Shown: in pieces, positions 1-8,391 of the stretch
How the letters are laid out: every line of letters starts with the position of its first letter
Numbering within the stretch: the stretch's first letter is position 1
Source of the DNA: an uncultured Flavobacteriaceae bacterium
GTDB lineage: Bacteria > Bacteroidota > Bacteroidia > Flavobacteriales > Flavobacteriaceae
NCBI GenBank assembly: GCA_938010765.1
Contig: CALLVX010000052.1
Location: 35,728-99,727 of the forward strand
Direction: 5' to 3'
DNA length: 64,000 nt
Program-made: the position numbers and the translations under genes
Notes under the pieces: model-generated
What the model was told of the DNA's origin: nothing
The model's database searches: none
Seen by the model: the letters and a program-made list of their open reading frames with translations, nothing else

Positions 1-157
1 AGAGTTGGGCGTACATTTAATTAAGGTCGCTAACAAGGCTCTTTTGTTGTTGGCTATCCAAACGTAAGCTTCCATGGGGAAAGTACGTACTTGGAAGGCG
101 CAAATGACACATAGCCATTGATTCTGAATTCAGTCTTAAATATACATATTCTAATCA

Positions 158-174
158 TACCCTAAAGTGGGGTA
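158..174. promoter_or_regulatory. Possible operator upstream of cox operon
   Basis: A 5-bp inverted repeat, TACCC-N7-GGGTA, lies about 130 bp before coxM in an otherwise featureless 305-bp leader. The spacing suits a dimeric regulator, but the arms are short and could be chance. I see no open reading frame or RNA gene in the rest of positions 1-305. Confidence 0.22.
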
Positions 175-241
175 ATAAATGCTGGCAAAAAAGTAATTTC
201 TTACTTATAATTATTAAATCATCACCTAAGTGAATAACTTA

Positions 242-272
242 TTGCCAAATCAAAATAAAAACTATACATTTA
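242..272 (+). promoter_or_regulatory. Candidate promoter of cox operon
   Basis: TTG at 242-244 is followed after 20 bases by TACATTTA at 265-272. This is close to the Bacteroidota vegetative promoter (TTTG at -33, TAnnTTTG at -7). It would start transcription near 279 and leave a leader of about 27 nt before coxM. The call rests on motif similarity only. Confidence 0.3.
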
Positions 273-305
273 TTGCTTACATCATAATTTAACTCCTAAA
301 AAAGT

Positions 306-1175
306 ATGATTCCAGCTAATTTCACTTATCATAAGGCGACTTCAGTAAAAGAAGCGATCGCTTTGGCGGAAACGCATGGGGAAGAGGCGAAGTACATGTC
401 TGGCGGACATAGTCTGCTACCCATGATGAAACTTCGGTTTGCGACTCCAGAACACATTATTGATATCAGTAAAATCGAAGGCTTATCCTATATAAAGGAA
501 GAAGGCGATGTTCTTAAGATCGGGGCGTTGACTACCCAAACAGAGATGGAGCATAATGCGAACATTAAGGAAAACTATCCTATTTTTTCGGATGCCATTA
601 AATTAACGGCGGATCCCTCGGTACGAAATGTGGGAACCATTGGAGGAAACATAGCCCACGGTGATGCTGCCAATGATCAACCTGCTTTGATGCTTGCAAT
701 GCGGGCAACGGTAGTGGCAGAGGGAACAGATGGGCAAAAAACGATTCCGATCGATGAATTCTTTCAAGGGTTTTATATGACTGCCCTAGAACCTTCCGAT
801 GTCTTGGTAGAAATTCAAGTTCCGAAAGCAAAAAAGGGAAGTGGAGGCGCTTATAACAAAGTAGAACGAAAAGTAGGTGACTATGCGACCGCTGGTGTGG
901 CCGTTCATTTAGCACTCAATAGTGATGGGGTTTGCCAAGAAGTAGGTATCGCACTTACCAATGTTAGTGCAGTTCCTATGCGTTTGGATCGAGGAGAGGA
1001 ATTATTACTAGGTAAAAAGATCACCGATGATTTAATTGAACAAGTAGGGGTCATGGCCAGTGAAGATTGCGAGCCTACCTCAGATTTAAGAGGGTCCGAA
1101 GCGTATAAAAGATCTATTGTTAACACCATCACCAAGCGTATGATTCGTTTGGCCTTGGAAAGAGCACAACACTAA
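306..1175 (+). CDS. coxM: CO dehydrogenase medium (FAD) subunit CoxM
   Basis: This is the FAD-binding subunit of a molybdenum hydroxylase. It passes electrons from the iron-sulfur subunit to FAD and on to the respiratory chain. Both family FAD motifs are visible: SGGHSLLP at residues 32-39 and TIGGN at 111-115. The length (289 aa) is normal. It is first in the M-S-L order typical of form I CO dehydrogenase operons and lies 10 bp before coxS. The start ATG follows an A-rich stretch without a clear Shine-Dalgarno, as usual in this phylum. The family is certain; CO as substrate is inferred from the form I motif in coxL. Confidence 0.93.
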   Translation: MIPANFTYHKATSVKEAIALAETHGEEAKYMSGGHSLLPMMKLRFATPEHIIDISKIEGLSYIKEEGDVLKIGALTTQTEMEHNANIKENYPIFSDAIKLTADPSVRNVGTIGGNIAHGDAANDQPALMLAMRATVVAEGTDGQKTIPIDEFFQGFYMTALEPSDVLVEIQVPKAKKGSGGAYNKVERKVGDYATAGVAVHLALNSDGVCQEVGIALTNVSAVPMRLDRGEELLLGKKITDDLIEQVGVMASEDCEPTSDLRGSEAYKRSIVNTITKRMIRLALERAQH

Positions 1176-1185
1176 AAAAATTGAA

Positions 1186-1671
1186 ATGAAGCATACAATA
1201 ACAATGACTATTAATGGTGCCCCCGTAACCGCGGAGGTAGATTCGCGCTTACTATTGGTCCATTTTATAAGAGAAAATTTAGATTTGACAGGAACACATA
1301 TTGGTTGTGATACTTCTAACTGTGGGGCCTGTACCATTCTATTGGATGGGAAATCGATTAAATCCTGTACCTATTTGGCGGTTCGTGCCGACGGTGCGGA
1401 GATTACTACGATTGAAGGTTTGGCGCCAGAGGGTACCAACCATCCATTGCAACAAGCTTTTCACGACCAGCACGGCCTGCATTGCGGATTTTGCACTCCA
1501 GGTATGATACTGCGTTCCGTGGATCTTTTAAAAAACAACCCGAATCCCACCGAAGAAGAAATACGTTGGGGAATCTCTGGGAATTTATGCCGTTGTACGG
1601 GCTACAACAATATTGTAAAGTCGGTGCAGCAGGCAGCTAAGGAAATGCAGAACGAATCAGAATCAGTCTAA
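1186..1671 (+). CDS. coxS: CO dehydrogenase small (2Fe-2S) subunit CoxS
   Basis: This subunit carries two [2Fe-2S] clusters that shuttle electrons from the Mo site to FAD. The N-terminal ferredoxin-like cluster is bound by Cys41, Cys46, Cys49 and Cys61. The C-terminal four-helix cluster is bound by Cys100, Cys103, Cys135 and Cys137 (HCGFC and CRC motifs). All eight ligands are present and the length (161 aa) is standard. It sits 10 bp after coxM and 18 bp before coxL, so the three are surely co-transcribed. Confidence 0.95.
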   Translation: MKHTITMTINGAPVTAEVDSRLLLVHFIRENLDLTGTHIGCDTSNCGACTILLDGKSIKSCTYLAVRADGAEITTIEGLAPEGTNHPLQQAFHDQHGLHCGFCTPGMILRSVDLLKNNPNPTEEEIRWGISGNLCRCTGYNNIVKSVQQAAKEMQNESESV

Positions 1672-1689
1672 CCTCTTAAATAGAAAACT

Positions 1690-4047
1690 ATGTTTAAATG
1701 CAAAACATCAGCAGAGGTTGGCGGAATGGGCCACTCTGTAAAACGAAAAGAAGATGCCCGGTTTTTACACGGGAAAGGTAATTATGTAGATGACGTTAAA
1801 CTACCAGGGCAGTTGACGATGGTAATGGTTCGAAGTCCCTATGCCTATGCAAAGATCAAAGGGATCAATAAAGAAAAGGCCTTGGCCATTCCTGGAGTAT
1901 TAGCGGTAATTACAGGAGAAGATTTGGCCCAGTATAACTTGCATTGGATGCCGACACTTTTGTCCGATACCCAAATGGTACTACCTACCGATACGGTGAT
2001 GCACCAGTCGCAAGAGGTATGTGCCGTAATTGCCACAGACCGTTATGTGGCCGTAGATGGTGCGGAAGCGGTAGAAGTAGATTATGAGCCTATGCAGGCC
2101 ATTGTAGACCCGTTCAAAGCTTTGGATGATGATGCGCCCTTATTACGGCCCGATAAAGAAGGACAGGAAGACAATCAGATATATCACTGGGAACGTGGTG
2201 ATCGTTCTAAGACCGATGAGGTCATCGCCAATGCCGATGTGGTCGTAAAAGAACGCATTTACCTTCCTAGAATTCATGTGGCTTCAATTGAAACCTGTGG
2301 CTGTGTCGCCAGTTATGATAAGGACACCCAAAAACTACTGGTATATTTAACTACCCAGGCACCGCACGCTATTCGTACGGTGGTCGCTTTGGTTGCAGGG
2401 CATGTAGGTCTGTCAGAGGAAAAAATACGTATTATCGCTCCCGATATCGGAGGTGGTTTTGGAGGCAAAGTACCGGTGTATCCCGCTTATGTGGTAGCAA
2501 TTGCGGCTACTTTCTTAATTGGGAAACCCGTGAAGTGGATCGAAGACCGTTCAGAGAACCTGGTCAACGGTTTTGCCCGGGATTATCATATGGATTGTGA
2601 GCTGGCCGCTACCAAAGAGGGAAAAATACAAGCATTTAAAGTATCGACCTTGGCCGATCATGGGTATACCGATTCTTCGGCCAACCCATCGAAGTATCCA
2701 ACAGGCATGTTCTCGATTTGTACAGGATCATACGATTACGAACACGCGTTTGCAGAGTTGGATGCGGTTTATACGAACAAAGCACCAGGTGGGGTAGCGT
2801 ACCGCTGTTCATTTCGTGTGACAGAAGCGGTACATGCCATCGAACGCATGGTAGATAAGCTAGCGGCGAAAATCGAAAAAGATCCTGCCTTATTGCGCTT
2901 GGAGAATTTTATTAAAAAAGAACAGTTTCCATATGCTTCCCCATTGGGTTGGAGCTATGATAGCGGCGATTATGAAGCCACACTGAAGAAGGCGATGGAT
3001 ATGATCGGCTATAACGACTATAAAAAGGAACAAGCCGAAAAGCGTGCTCAAGGAAAATTGATGGGAATCGGAATCTGCACTTTCACCGAGGTGGTGGGTG
3101 CCGGACCATCCAAAGACTTTGATATCTTGGGAATAGCGATGTTCGATAGTGCGGAGATTCGCGTACACCCTACAGGAAAGGCATTGGCCCGTTTCGGGAC
3201 CAAGTCGCAAGGGCAGGGGCACGAGACCACCTATGCGCAGATCTTGGCCGAGGAGCTGGGAATTCCCTACACCGATATTGAAATTGATGAAGGGGATACC
3301 GATACCGCTCCCTATGGTTTGGGAACCTACGCAAGTAGAAGTACCCCTACTGCCGGAGCAGCTGCGGCTATGGCCGCCCGTAAACTAAAGGCCAAAGGAA
3401 AGAAAATTGCTGCCCATTTGTTGGAAGTTAGCGAGGATGATATCGAATGGGAAGTAGGAAAGTATTTTGTAAAAGGTGCTCCTGAAAAATCAAAGACGAT
3501 CCAAGATGTGGCCTTTGCGGCCTATACCAACATTCCACCAGGAATGGAACCCGGCTTCGAAGCAACACATTACTATGATCCGCCAAATTTAACGTTCCCG
3601 AACGGAGCCTATATCTGCGTGGTCGAAGTAGAGCAAGAAACCGGTGCTATTGATGTAAAACGTTTTGTAGCGATCGATGATTGCGGGAATATCATTAATC
3701 CAATGATCGTTGAAGGTCAAGTACATGGAGGTCTTACCCAAGGTATTGCCCCCGCAATGTACGAAGGTATCGAGTATGACGATGAAGGGAACGTATTGAA
3801 CGGAACCTTGATGGATTATCTCGTGCCAACCGCCGTAGAATCTCCACACTGGGAAACCGGTCATACGATTACACCATCACCACATCATCCGTTGGGAGCA
3901 AAAGGAGTCGCTGAATCTCCCACCGTTGGGGCGCCACCGGCAATCGCCAATGCGATTATCGATGCCTTGGCTCCATTGGGAATCAAGCATTTGGATATTC
4001 CTATAACGCCTGCCAAAGTCTGGGAAGCGATTCAAGCACATAGTTAA
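1690..4047 (+). CDS. coxL: CO dehydrogenase large (molybdopterin) subunit CoxL, form I
   Basis: This is the catalytic subunit of the xanthine-oxidase-type molybdenum hydroxylases, 785 aa. The active-site loop reads AYRCSFR, with Cys373 in the place of the cysteine that bridges Mo and Cu in characterised CO dehydrogenases. That matches the form I signature AYxCSFR, not the form II AYRGAGR. The pterin-binding GGGFGGK is at 254-260. The catalytic glutamate is Glu742, in KGVAESP. Together with the coxG, D, E, F and mocA neighbours this supports real aerobic oxidation of CO to CO2 in the cytoplasm, probably to supplement energy. Start: ATG with good alignment to the family N-terminus. Confidence 0.94.
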   Translation: MFKCKTSAEVGGMGHSVKRKEDARFLHGKGNYVDDVKLPGQLTMVMVRSPYAYAKIKGINKEKALAIPGVLAVITGEDLAQYNLHWMPTLLSDTQMVLPTDTVMHQSQEVCAVIATDRYVAVDGAEAVEVDYEPMQAIVDPFKALDDDAPLLRPDKEGQEDNQIYHWERGDRSKTDEVIANADVVVKERIYLPRIHVASIETCGCVASYDKDTQKLLVYLTTQAPHAIRTVVALVAGHVGLSEEKIRIIAPDIGGGFGGKVPVYPAYVVAIAATFLIGKPVKWIEDRSENLVNGFARDYHMDCELAATKEGKIQAFKVSTLADHGYTDSSANPSKYPTGMFSICTGSYDYEHAFAELDAVYTNKAPGGVAYRCSFRVTEAVHAIERMVDKLAAKIEKDPALLRLENFIKKEQFPYASPLGWSYDSGDYEATLKKAMDMIGYNDYKKEQAEKRAQGKLMGIGICTFTEVVGAGPSKDFDILGIAMFDSAEIRVHPTGKALARFGTKSQGQGHETTYAQILAEELGIPYTDIEIDEGDTDTAPYGLGTYASRSTPTAGAAAAMAARKLKAKGKKIAAHLLEVSEDDIEWEVGKYFVKGAPEKSKTIQDVAFAAYTNIPPGMEPGFEATHYYDPPNLTFPNGAYICVVEVEQETGAIDVKRFVAIDDCGNIINPMIVEGQVHGGLTQGIAPAMYEGIEYDDEGNVLNGTLMDYLVPTAVESPHWETGHTITPSPHHPLGAKGVAESPTVGAPPAIANAIIDALAPLGIKHLDIPITPAKVWEAIQAHS

Positions 4048-4067
4048 CTAAGTGCACATAAAGCGCA

Positions 4068-4099
4068 AGTGTCAAGTTTATATCTATGAATTTGACACT
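4068..4099. other. Inverted repeat between coxL and coxG
   Basis: AGTGTCAA and TTGACACT form a perfect 8-bp inverted repeat around a 16-base loop, 20 bp after the coxL stop. No T-run follows, so it is more likely a partial terminator, RNA processing hairpin or part of the heptad-repeat family than a strong terminator. The segment near 4062-4077, read on the minus strand, resembles 17472-17486 (shared ACTTGCGCTT). Confidence 0.35.
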
Positions 4100-4261
4100 G
4101 GATGCTTTGATTGAAAACGTTGCGCAAGTCAAAAATGGGTTTTCAAAAGACTATTTCGTAAATACAAAATACCTTGATCAATCCAGTAGAATCTTGACCA
4201 CGATACTAAGAAAATTAAATGGATTCCCACATTCGTAGGAACAAAAATAAATTGCTATTTT

Positions 4262-4732
4262 ATGAAAGCACAATTAGAAAAGTCATTTGAAGTACCTCAA
4301 AGCCAAGAATTGGTTTGGGACCACCTCATTGACCCTAATAAGGTTATGGATTGCGTACCAGGCGTCACTATAGACGAGAAGGTAGGGGAAAACCATTATA
4401 AAGGCCAGGTGGGTATGAAGTTCGGCCCTATCGGGGCAAAATACGATGCTGATATATACTATGATGAATTGGACGAAGCAAACCGTAAAATCGTTTTGAC
4501 GGGAAATGGAGTCGACGTCAAGGGCAACGGAAATGCGGAAATGACCATGACAATGAATATAACGGAACTAGACGGTGGTGGTGCCAAGTTGGATGCGATT
4601 ATGGATGTGACCGTTAATGGTAAAATCGCCCAATTCGGCTCTCGTCTGATTACCACGGTATCGAACCAATTGTTTAAACAGTTCGTATCGAATTTTTCGA
4701 AAAAACTTGCCGACGCCGAAGCGTCTGCCTAA
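4262..4732 (+). CDS. coxG: CoxG-like SRPBCC protein
   Basis: A 156-aa protein of the CoxG family (SRPBCC/START-like fold). The family typically begins with a ligand-cavity domain (here residues 1-145, with the phrase MDCVPGV near 31-37). In Afipia carboxidovorans CoxG recruits CO dehydrogenase to the membrane. No transmembrane segment or extended C-terminal tail is present here, so membrane attachment would have to be through the domain itself or a partner. It stands 214 bp after coxL and 178 bp before coxD, so it may be differently expressed from coxMSL. The family call is firm and the role is by homology. Confidence 0.87.
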   Translation: MKAQLEKSFEVPQSQELVWDHLIDPNKVMDCVPGVTIDEKVGENHYKGQVGMKFGPIGAKYDADIYYDELDEANRKIVLTGNGVDVKGNGNAEMTMTMNITELDGGGAKLDAIMDVTVNGKIAQFGSRLITTVSNQLFKQFVSNFSKKLADAEASA

Positions 4733-4754
4733 GACTAATTTTAATCGTTGACGA

Positions 4755-4887
4755 AAGGGGCTATCTAAAAAGGATTGTTTTCTGATTTGTTAGGTTGAAC
4801 CTGTTGAAACCAATTATTGATTATCAATAAGTTAAATTATTTCAACAAGCTTGCTAAGACGAGAAAGAATCTTTTAGGCAGCCTCTT
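4755..4887. repeat. 133-bp foldback (MITE-like) element
   Basis: The coxG-coxD gap is one imperfect long inverted repeat. Outer ends AAGGGGCTATCTAAAA and (reverse strand) AAGAGGCTGCCTAAAA match at 13 of 16 positions. Inner paired blocks are TGTTGAAA/TTTCAACA and the central palindrome TTATTGAT-T-ATCAATAA. The ends resemble insertion-sequence terminal repeats, but no target-site duplication is obvious and no related transposase is in the window. It could instead be a strong RNA hairpin separating coxG from coxD. Confidence 0.4.
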
Positions 4888-4910
4888 ATCTATTATCAAA
4901 AACTAGGCTA

Positions 4911-5783
4911 TTGAATAAAGAAATCGAAACACTCATAACCGATTTTTATGAGCACGACTACATTCTAAACGAGGCCTTGGCGACCTCCTTGTTTCTCTTG
5001 AAAAATTTGGAGAAACCACTACTGCTCGAAGGAAACCCGGGAGTAGGCAAAACGATGCTTGCCAAAACCTTGGCCGCTCATCTGGGTACTAACCTTATTC
5101 GCTTGCAATGCTATGAAGGCTTAGATGTAAGCACTACGATCTATGAGTGGAATTACCAAAAACAGTTACTGCACATCAAGCTTTTTGAACAGGATGCGGA
5201 CAAAAAAGCTTTGGGAAACCAGATTTTTGGAATGGACTATGTTCTCAAGCGTCCTTTATTGCAGTCGATCAGCTCTGAAAAACCCGTGGTACTCTTAATC
5301 GATGAAATTGATCGGGCCGATGAGGAATTCGAGGCGTATTTATTGGAGCTATTGTCCGACTTTCAAATCAGTATTCCTGAGTTAGGAACTATCACTGCGG
5401 TTTCTAAACCCTTGGTCATATTAACCTCGAACCGTACACGGGAACTTAGTGATGCACTAAGAAGGCGCTGCCTATATCATTGGGTCGATTTTCCCTCAAA
5501 AACAAAAGAAATCGATATAATTTCAAAAAAGCTACCAAATATTGAGGAAGAATTGGCGAGCCAGGTAGTGACCTTTATACATAATTTGCGCAAGTCAAGT
5601 TTACATAAGCCACCAGGTATCGCGGAATCACTCGATTGGGCCAAGACACTTTTACTAATGAATGCAACGAACATTACTGATGAATTGGTGCAAAACACGA
5701 TTGGCAGTGTGCTTAAGCACAAAGACGATGTAGATTTTGTAAAAAATAAAACAGTGCAGGAATTTTTGTATCCTATTGATTAA
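4911..5783 (+). CDS. coxD: CoxD-like MoxR AAA+ ATPase
   Basis: A MoxR-type AAA+ ATPase of 290 aa. Walker A GNPGVGKT is at 41-48 and Walker B (LLIDEID) at 128-134; arginine-rich LRRRC near 184-188 follows sensor 1 (TSNR). CoxD in characterised CO oxidisers works with CoxE to mature the Mo-Cu active site by sulfuration and copper insertion. The start is TTG at 4911; no ATG in frame nearby gives the complete N-terminus. It precedes coxE by 183 bp, filled with heptamer repeats, as MoxR ATPases usually precede their VWA partner. Confidence 0.9.
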   Translation: MNKEIETLITDFYEHDYILNEALATSLFLLKNLEKPLLLEGNPGVGKTMLAKTLAAHLGTNLIRLQCYEGLDVSTTIYEWNYQKQLLHIKLFEQDADKKALGNQIFGMDYVLKRPLLQSISSEKPVVLLIDEIDRADEEFEAYLLELLSDFQISIPELGTITAVSKPLVILTSNRTRELSDALRRRCLYHWVDFPSKTKEIDIISKKLPNIEEELASQVVTFIHNLRKSSLHKPPGIAESLDWAKTLLLMNATNITDELVQNTIGSVLKHKDDVDFVKNKTVQEFLYPID

Positions 5784-5784
5784 A

Positions 5785-5852
5785 GAACAACGAACAACGA
5801 ACAACGAACAATGGACAGTGAAAAGTGGCAGTGAATAGTTGTAGTGAACAGT
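5785..5852 (+). repeat. Degenerate 7-bp-period repeat
   Basis: Directly after the coxD stop the sequence runs in heptads: three GAACAAC units, then GAACAAT, GGACAGT, GAAAAGT and, with 6-base units mixed in, GAATAGT and GAACAGT. The same GAACAAT-type units follow the M16 gene at 17402. I see no coding content. Confidence 0.6.
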
Positions 5853-5901
5853 GTGACCTTATGCGTTTGTGTTTGACATTTGAGTTTGAATTTATTTTTT
5901 T

Positions 5902-5964
5902 CATCTAACATCTAACATCTAACATCTAACATCTAACATCTAACATCTAACATCTAACATCTAA
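5902..5964 (+). repeat. Nine perfect tandem copies of CATCTAA
   Basis: Nine exact copies of the heptamer CATCTAA occupy 63 bp and end two bases before the TTG start of coxE. TAA falls in every frame, so the tract cannot be translated through. A perfect short repeat at a translation start is prone to slipped-strand copy-number change and could alter leader length or expression of coxE. Confidence 0.85.
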
Positions 5965-5966
5965 CA

Positions 5967-7103
5967 TTGAAAGAAGTAATCACAACATTTAAAGAACGCT
6001 TGATCGACTTTACGATGTATTGCCGGGAAAGGCAATTTGTTTTGGGACCTCCTGAGACGCGAGATGCTTTCGAAATAGCGGAACGAGGTTATTTTTTAGA
6101 TAGGAAACTCTTTCAGTATAGCCTTAAGGCCGTTTATTGTAAACGGAAAGAGCATTTTGATAGGTTCGATGAGCTCTTTGATCGATTTTGGAGTCGGTAT
6201 TATGAGGATAAATTAGAGCAGCGAAAAGCGGCCATCAAGCACAAAAAGAAAGAACCCGACACGGCCACTATTATTTTTTTGGGAGCAAAATTCAATGTAT
6301 CCAAACCGCTGCAAAAAGAGCAGGAAGCAAAAAAAACCGTCGGTGCAAACGAGAGCATCCGCCTTCGAATGACCGATTTTTCAAAGGTGAACGTAACGGA
6401 TAAGGAACGTTTGGAAGAATTGGCGGAAGAGCTTTTTTACCAAATGAGCATGCGGTTCAAGCGAAGGCTGGAAAATGCGAATCGAGGACAGATCGCTATT
6501 CGAAATACCATACGGCAAAGTATTTCAAAGGGCGGTATGCTGCTTGACTTATCCTATAAGAGAAAGCGAAAAGAAAAGCGAAAGGTTGTTTTTATTTTGG
6601 ATGTAAGTGGTTCTATGGATACCTATAGCTACTACCTGTTGCGCTATGTAATGGTTTTAAAAAAATATTTTAAAAGCCTAGAGTTTTTTACCTTTAGTAC
6701 TACTTTGACCCATGTAACGCCCTTGTTGCGTTCCAATAATGAGCAACAAATTTTACAAGAGGTCGGTAAAAATGTACATTCATGGTCTAGCGGCACCAAA
6801 ATAGGGGAATCGCTAACAGAATTTCTGAGTAGCTATGGGAGCAAATTTTTGAGCCAAAAGCATATCGTGGTAATTCTTAGTGACGGGCTCGAAACTGGCA
6901 GCGTAACGCAATTAAAAGAGGCTGTGCGAACCATACGGCGTAAGTGTAAAACCTTGGTTTGGTTAAATCCGTTAAAGGGTATGCAGGGGTACCAGCCTAT
7001 ACAAAAAGGAATGGTGAACGTAATGCCTCATTTAGATGCGTTTGAATCGGCCCACAACCTGGATAGCTTACTAAAATTGGAAAAATTGTTGATGGATGTT
7101 TAA
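5967..7103 (+). CDS. coxE: CoxE-like VWA-domain protein
   Basis: A 378-aa protein with a C-terminal von Willebrand factor A domain containing the MIDAS motif DVSGSM at 212-217. The N-terminal 200 residues are helical and charged, as in CoxE. CoxE cooperates with the MoxR ATPase CoxD in maturing CO dehydrogenase. The start is TTG immediately after the CATCTAA tract; the first in-frame ATG would remove conserved sequence (ATG for residue 17, TMYCRERQF), so TTG is preferred but uncertain. Its end overlaps the next gene by 8 bp, indicating translational coupling. Confidence 0.88.
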   Translation: MKEVITTFKERLIDFTMYCRERQFVLGPPETRDAFEIAERGYFLDRKLFQYSLKAVYCKRKEHFDRFDELFDRFWSRYYEDKLEQRKAAIKHKKKEPDTATIIFLGAKFNVSKPLQKEQEAKKTVGANESIRLRMTDFSKVNVTDKERLEELAEELFYQMSMRFKRRLENANRGQIAIRNTIRQSISKGGMLLDLSYKRKRKEKRKVVFILDVSGSMDTYSYYLLRYVMVLKKYFKSLEFFTFSTTLTHVTPLLRSNNEQQILQEVGKNVHSWSSGTKIGESLTEFLSSYGSKFLSQKHIVVILSDGLETGSVTQLKEAVRTIRRKCKTLVWLNPLKGMQGYQPIQKGMVNVMPHLDAFESAHNLDSLLKLEKLLMDV

Positions 7104-8109
7104 TGAACTTGCCCTACAAATAGAAAAACACTTGGCCCAAGGGTCGAATTTTGCCATTGCCCAAGTAGTCGACCGTATTGCGCCCAGTTCTGGTAAAGTA
7201 GGGGATAAGGCCCTGATTTTGGAATCAGGGGAATTGATCGGTTGGATCGGCGGCGGCTGTGTTCGAGGTATTGTAATCAAAGAGGCGATCGAAGTAATTA
7301 AAACAAAACGTTATAGGCGCGTACGAATCTCGCCGGAAGGCGGTTCTAGAGAAACCGCAAATTATAAAGAATATGTTATGTCTTGTCAGAGCAAAGGAAC
7401 CTTGGAAGTGATGATCGAACCTGTACTACCACAACCCGAGCTTATAGTAGTCGGTAAAAGTAACATCGCCCGCAAGTTGTCTCAATTAGCGGCCACGGCT
7501 GACTTTCGGGTGACCGTCATGGCGAATGCCATTGCCCATCAAATGTTTCCAACGGCCTATATGGTGTCGGATCAAGTTGATTTTTCTGAACTAAAAAATA
7601 GCGGCAATACCTATATCATCGTGACCACGCAAGGGGAAGATGATGATCTTTCCGTAAAAAAAGCCTTGGAATCGTCGGTACGCTATGTGGGCTTTGTAGC
7701 GAGCAAGAAGAAGGCAGAAGATATGCGCACATATCTTGCAGGGACAGGACTCCCCAATACACGGATTGCCGAGTTAAAAAGTCCGGTCGGTTTAGACATC
7801 AATGCTAAATTGGCCAGCGAAGTGGCCATCAGTATTTTGGCCGAAGTAATTGATCATTTTAGAAATGGCAATGCGGCCGGGAATATGCCCGTTCACGAAC
7901 CCGCCAATATACCGATGCCATCGATCGAAGAAGCTGCTCCCGAGGATAAATTTGCTGCGGAATACTACATCAATCCGGTATGCCAAGTCCCCGTATCTAA
8001 AAGTAATCCAAAGCATATTGTAGAATACCAAGGGGAAAAAGTGTACTTCTGTTGTGATGGCTGCAAGGTGAGTTTCGAAAAGAACCCTGCGGAGTACATT
8101 AAGGGATAA
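7096..8109 (+). CDS. coxF: CoxF/XdhC-like maturation protein with C-terminal YHS domain
   Basis: A 337-aa XdhC/CoxI/CoxF family protein, involved in inserting the sulfurated Mo cofactor into Mo hydroxylases. The N-terminal XdhC domain has GGGC at 52-55. A Rossmann-like domain begins near residue 115 (IVVGKSNIARKL). The last about 45 residues (NPVCQVPV, then CCDGC, then FEKNPAEY) form a YHS-type metal-binding domain, which standard CoxF and XdhC proteins lack. YHS domains occur in copper and heavy-metal proteins, so a role in copper delivery to the Mo-Cu site is an attractive inference. The gene overlaps coxE by 8 bp. Confidence 0.85.
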   Translation: MFNELALQIEKHLAQGSNFAIAQVVDRIAPSSGKVGDKALILESGELIGWIGGGCVRGIVIKEAIEVIKTKRYRRVRISPEGGSRETANYKEYVMSCQSKGTLEVMIEPVLPQPELIVVGKSNIARKLSQLAATADFRVTVMANAIAHQMFPTAYMVSDQVDFSELKNSGNTYIIVTTQGEDDDLSVKKALESSVRYVGFVASKKKAEDMRTYLAGTGLPNTRIAELKSPVGLDINAKLASEVAISILAEVIDHFRNGNAAGNMPVHEPANIPMPSIEEAAPEDKFAAEYYINPVCQVPVSKSNPKHIVEYQGEKVYFCCDGCKVSFEKNPAEYIKG

Positions 8110-8144
8110 CCAAGTCGCATGCCCGACTAACCTTTTATAATATA

Positions 8145-8305
8145 GAAGTGATTTAAACTTTTTCCATTCGCTAAAAATTTGCTCTTTTCTACCCCATTTA
8201 TTGTCTTTTTTTCCTTCCATAACTCTGCTATGCAACTCAAAAAAGCCTTCAAATAGTCAAAAAACATCTAATTTTCGCTAGAAAGCAAAAAGTTTAAATC
8301 ACTTC
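8145..8305. mobile_element. 161-bp MITE related to the IS5-type element at 24809
   Basis: Perfect 19-bp terminal inverted repeats (GAAGTGATTTAAACTTTTT and its complement at 8287-8305) flank 123 bp without coding capacity. The sequence ATA occurs on both sides (8142-8144 and 8306-8308), consistent with a 3-bp target duplication. The arm differs at one position from the left end of the insertion sequence at 24809, so that transposase could have moved it. The 282-bp gap between coxF and the next gene is almost wholly this element. Confidence 0.8.
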
Positions 8306-8391
8306 ATATATTAAACATGTTCTTTGGGTTTAAAAAAGACATTTCTTTCCCTATTTCTTGATTTCGATCAAGTGCTTTTTTTAGTAATCCT

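Noticed and set aside
1..305. Partial gene at the left window edge
   Set aside because: Stops interrupt all frames and nothing resembles a known protein end.
5902..5964. Possible CRISPR-like array
   Set aside because: Seven-base repeats without spacers and without cas genes; it is a simple tandem repeat.
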